Shown here in pieces: positions 5,229-6,065 of a DNA stretch of 6,065 nt. A model generated the notes under the pieces. That model was given only the letters and a program-made list of their open reading frames with translations, was not told the DNA's origin and did no database searches. The position numbers and the translations under genes are program-made. This DNA is from Leptospira sp. (GTDB taxonomy: Bacteria; Spirochaetota; Leptospiria; Leptospirales; Leptospiraceae). The stretch is taken from NCBI GenBank assembly GCA_025457985.1, contig JALOTI010000127.1, positions 1 to 6,065 of the forward strand, in the 5' to 3' direction. Within the stretch, counting starts at the first letter, position 1. Each line of letters begins with the position of its first letter.

Positions 5229-6065
5229 ATGATTTTTGGCCAATTGATGAATCCTTATTCTATAGAACAGATTAGAGCTTTAGAAGACAAGGTTAACTCT
5301 TATGAAACTTGGGTTTTCCTTTTAGTATTTTTTGTCGCAGTACTTGCTTTGATTGTAGTAATGCAAAGATTAACCTTAGTTAAGTTAAAATCGAATCTCG
5401 GTGGGAATGTAAAATTTTATCAAAAAAAAGTGAAAGAGAGGCCATCAGCAAAAAAGCAAGAATCAAATATTGCGGATATTAGCACAATCACTCAGACGCC
5501 TCCTGTAACTGCTGTAAATACTTCATCCCATACCATTAAAACTAAAGATTTACCAGATCCGGGTTTGATTTTTAAATATTCGATTCATGGTGACCCTGCC
5601 GAAAAGATTATTACTATTGGCCAACATGAAGGTACGATAAAGACTCATTCAACCGAAGTAGTTGACCACCACCTTACGATCATGATTCGAGCTGTTAACA
5701 CATCCAAAGATCAGGATATTTACAATCTACCCGATCAAATCAAAGAAAAGTATGTATTGGATTTCCGAAGGGAAGGAAAGGTTTTAATAGTATTTCCAAA
5801 CACAACGGAAGTAAGAGAAATGAATGCTCGTGAGCGGGTCTTAATCCAATCAGAGGCGGATCCTGCAGGTGACACAAATTTAGATGGAATTGAGCCGAAA
5901 CAGCCTATTCGTTTTCGAATTGGAGATAGACTTACGCAAGATGGTAAGTTTAGAAATGGATATTTTGAGTTTCATTTGTACACAAAGGACGTAGAGGCAA
6001 AAACAAAATCAGGTATTGCAATTATCGAAAAACAATTTTTCCTTAGACTCTTTAAAATCTATCCA
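5229..6065 (+). CDS. Single-pass membrane protein of unknown function (3' partial)
   Basis: The frame is open for 279 codons from ATG 5229 to the last base of the window, with no stop, so the C-terminus is missing. Residues 1-27 are a short soluble segment with a possible helix (SIEQIRALEDKVNSYE). Residues about 28-46 are a strong transmembrane helix (WVFLLVFFVAVLALIVVM). The basic stretch after it (QRLTLVKLK, then KKVKERPSAKK) predicts, by the positive-inside rule, that the long C-terminal part is cytoplasmic. Residues about 70-110 are a polar, Ser/Thr/Gln-rich linker. From about 110 on, a mixed beta-rich domain begins (DPGLIFKYSIHGDP, later KYVLDFRREGKVLIVFP and PIRFRIGDRL). I do not recognise this domain; a PilZ-like fold was considered, but no convincing PilZ motif is present. 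The gene starts 12 bases after the propeller gene, so a membrane anchor for a propeller-containing complex is a reasonable but untested idea. Confidence 0.8.
   Translation, partial: MIFGQLMNPYSIEQIRALEDKVNSYETWVFLLVFFVAVLALIVVMQRLTLVKLKSNLGGNVKFYQKKVKERPSAKKQESNIADISTITQTPPVTAVNTSSHTIKTKDLPDPGLIFKYSIHGDPAEKIITIGQHEGTIKTHSTEVVDHHLTIMIRAVNTSKDQDIYNLPDQIKEKYVLDFRREGKVLIVFPNTTEVREMNARERVLIQSEADPAGDTNLDGIEPKQPIRFRIGDRLTQDGKFRNGYFEFHLYTKDVEAKTKSGIAIIEKQFFLRLFKIYP

Overview
The window looks like chromosomal DNA from a spirochaete, most likely Leptospira. This rests on the low-GC, A/T-rich composition, the lysine-, isoleucine- and phenylalanine-rich secreted proteins, and the overall style of the genes (M23 peptidase, bacterial SH3 protein, PLC/P1-type protein, PQQ-like propeller). 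It was judged by eye without a database search, so the genus is an inference. I see no rRNA, tRNA, CRISPR array, insertion sequence or phage gene.

Layout: (1) 3-1211 (+), an exported M23 metallopeptidase whose GTG start sits at the window edge. (2) 1212-1393, a short, unusually structured intergenic stretch. It holds a good sigma70-type promoter, a strong intrinsic terminator only about 30-60 bases downstream of the expected transcription start, and two overlapping, mutually exclusive small hairpins. (3) 1394-1771 (+), a small cysteine-rich DUF2237 protein. (4) 3916-1814 (-), a two-gene operon convergent with DUF2237: an exported SH3-domain protein followed after 3 bases by an exported zinc-dependent phospholipase C/P1 nuclease-type protein. 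(5) 3917-4025, a divergent intergenic region. (6) 4026-6065 (+), a second two-gene operon: a beta-propeller protein without a signal peptide, then a single-pass membrane protein that runs off the right edge.

Three of the six genes (M23, SH3, PLC-like) encode proteins with signal peptides and envelope or extracytoplasmic roles: peptidoglycan cleavage, a possible wall- or ligand-binding SH3 fold, and phosphodiester hydrolysis. The propeller and membrane-protein pair looks like a cytoplasmic scaffold or sensor plus a membrane anchor with a cytoplasmic domain, but its function is not recognisable.

The most unusual features are the structured region at 1226-1364, which could be a small RNA or attenuated leader; the intact metal-ligand pattern of the PLC-like protein with its extra regions; and the signal-less propeller paired with an unknown membrane protein. 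Nothing here amounts to a clearly new defence or mobile system.
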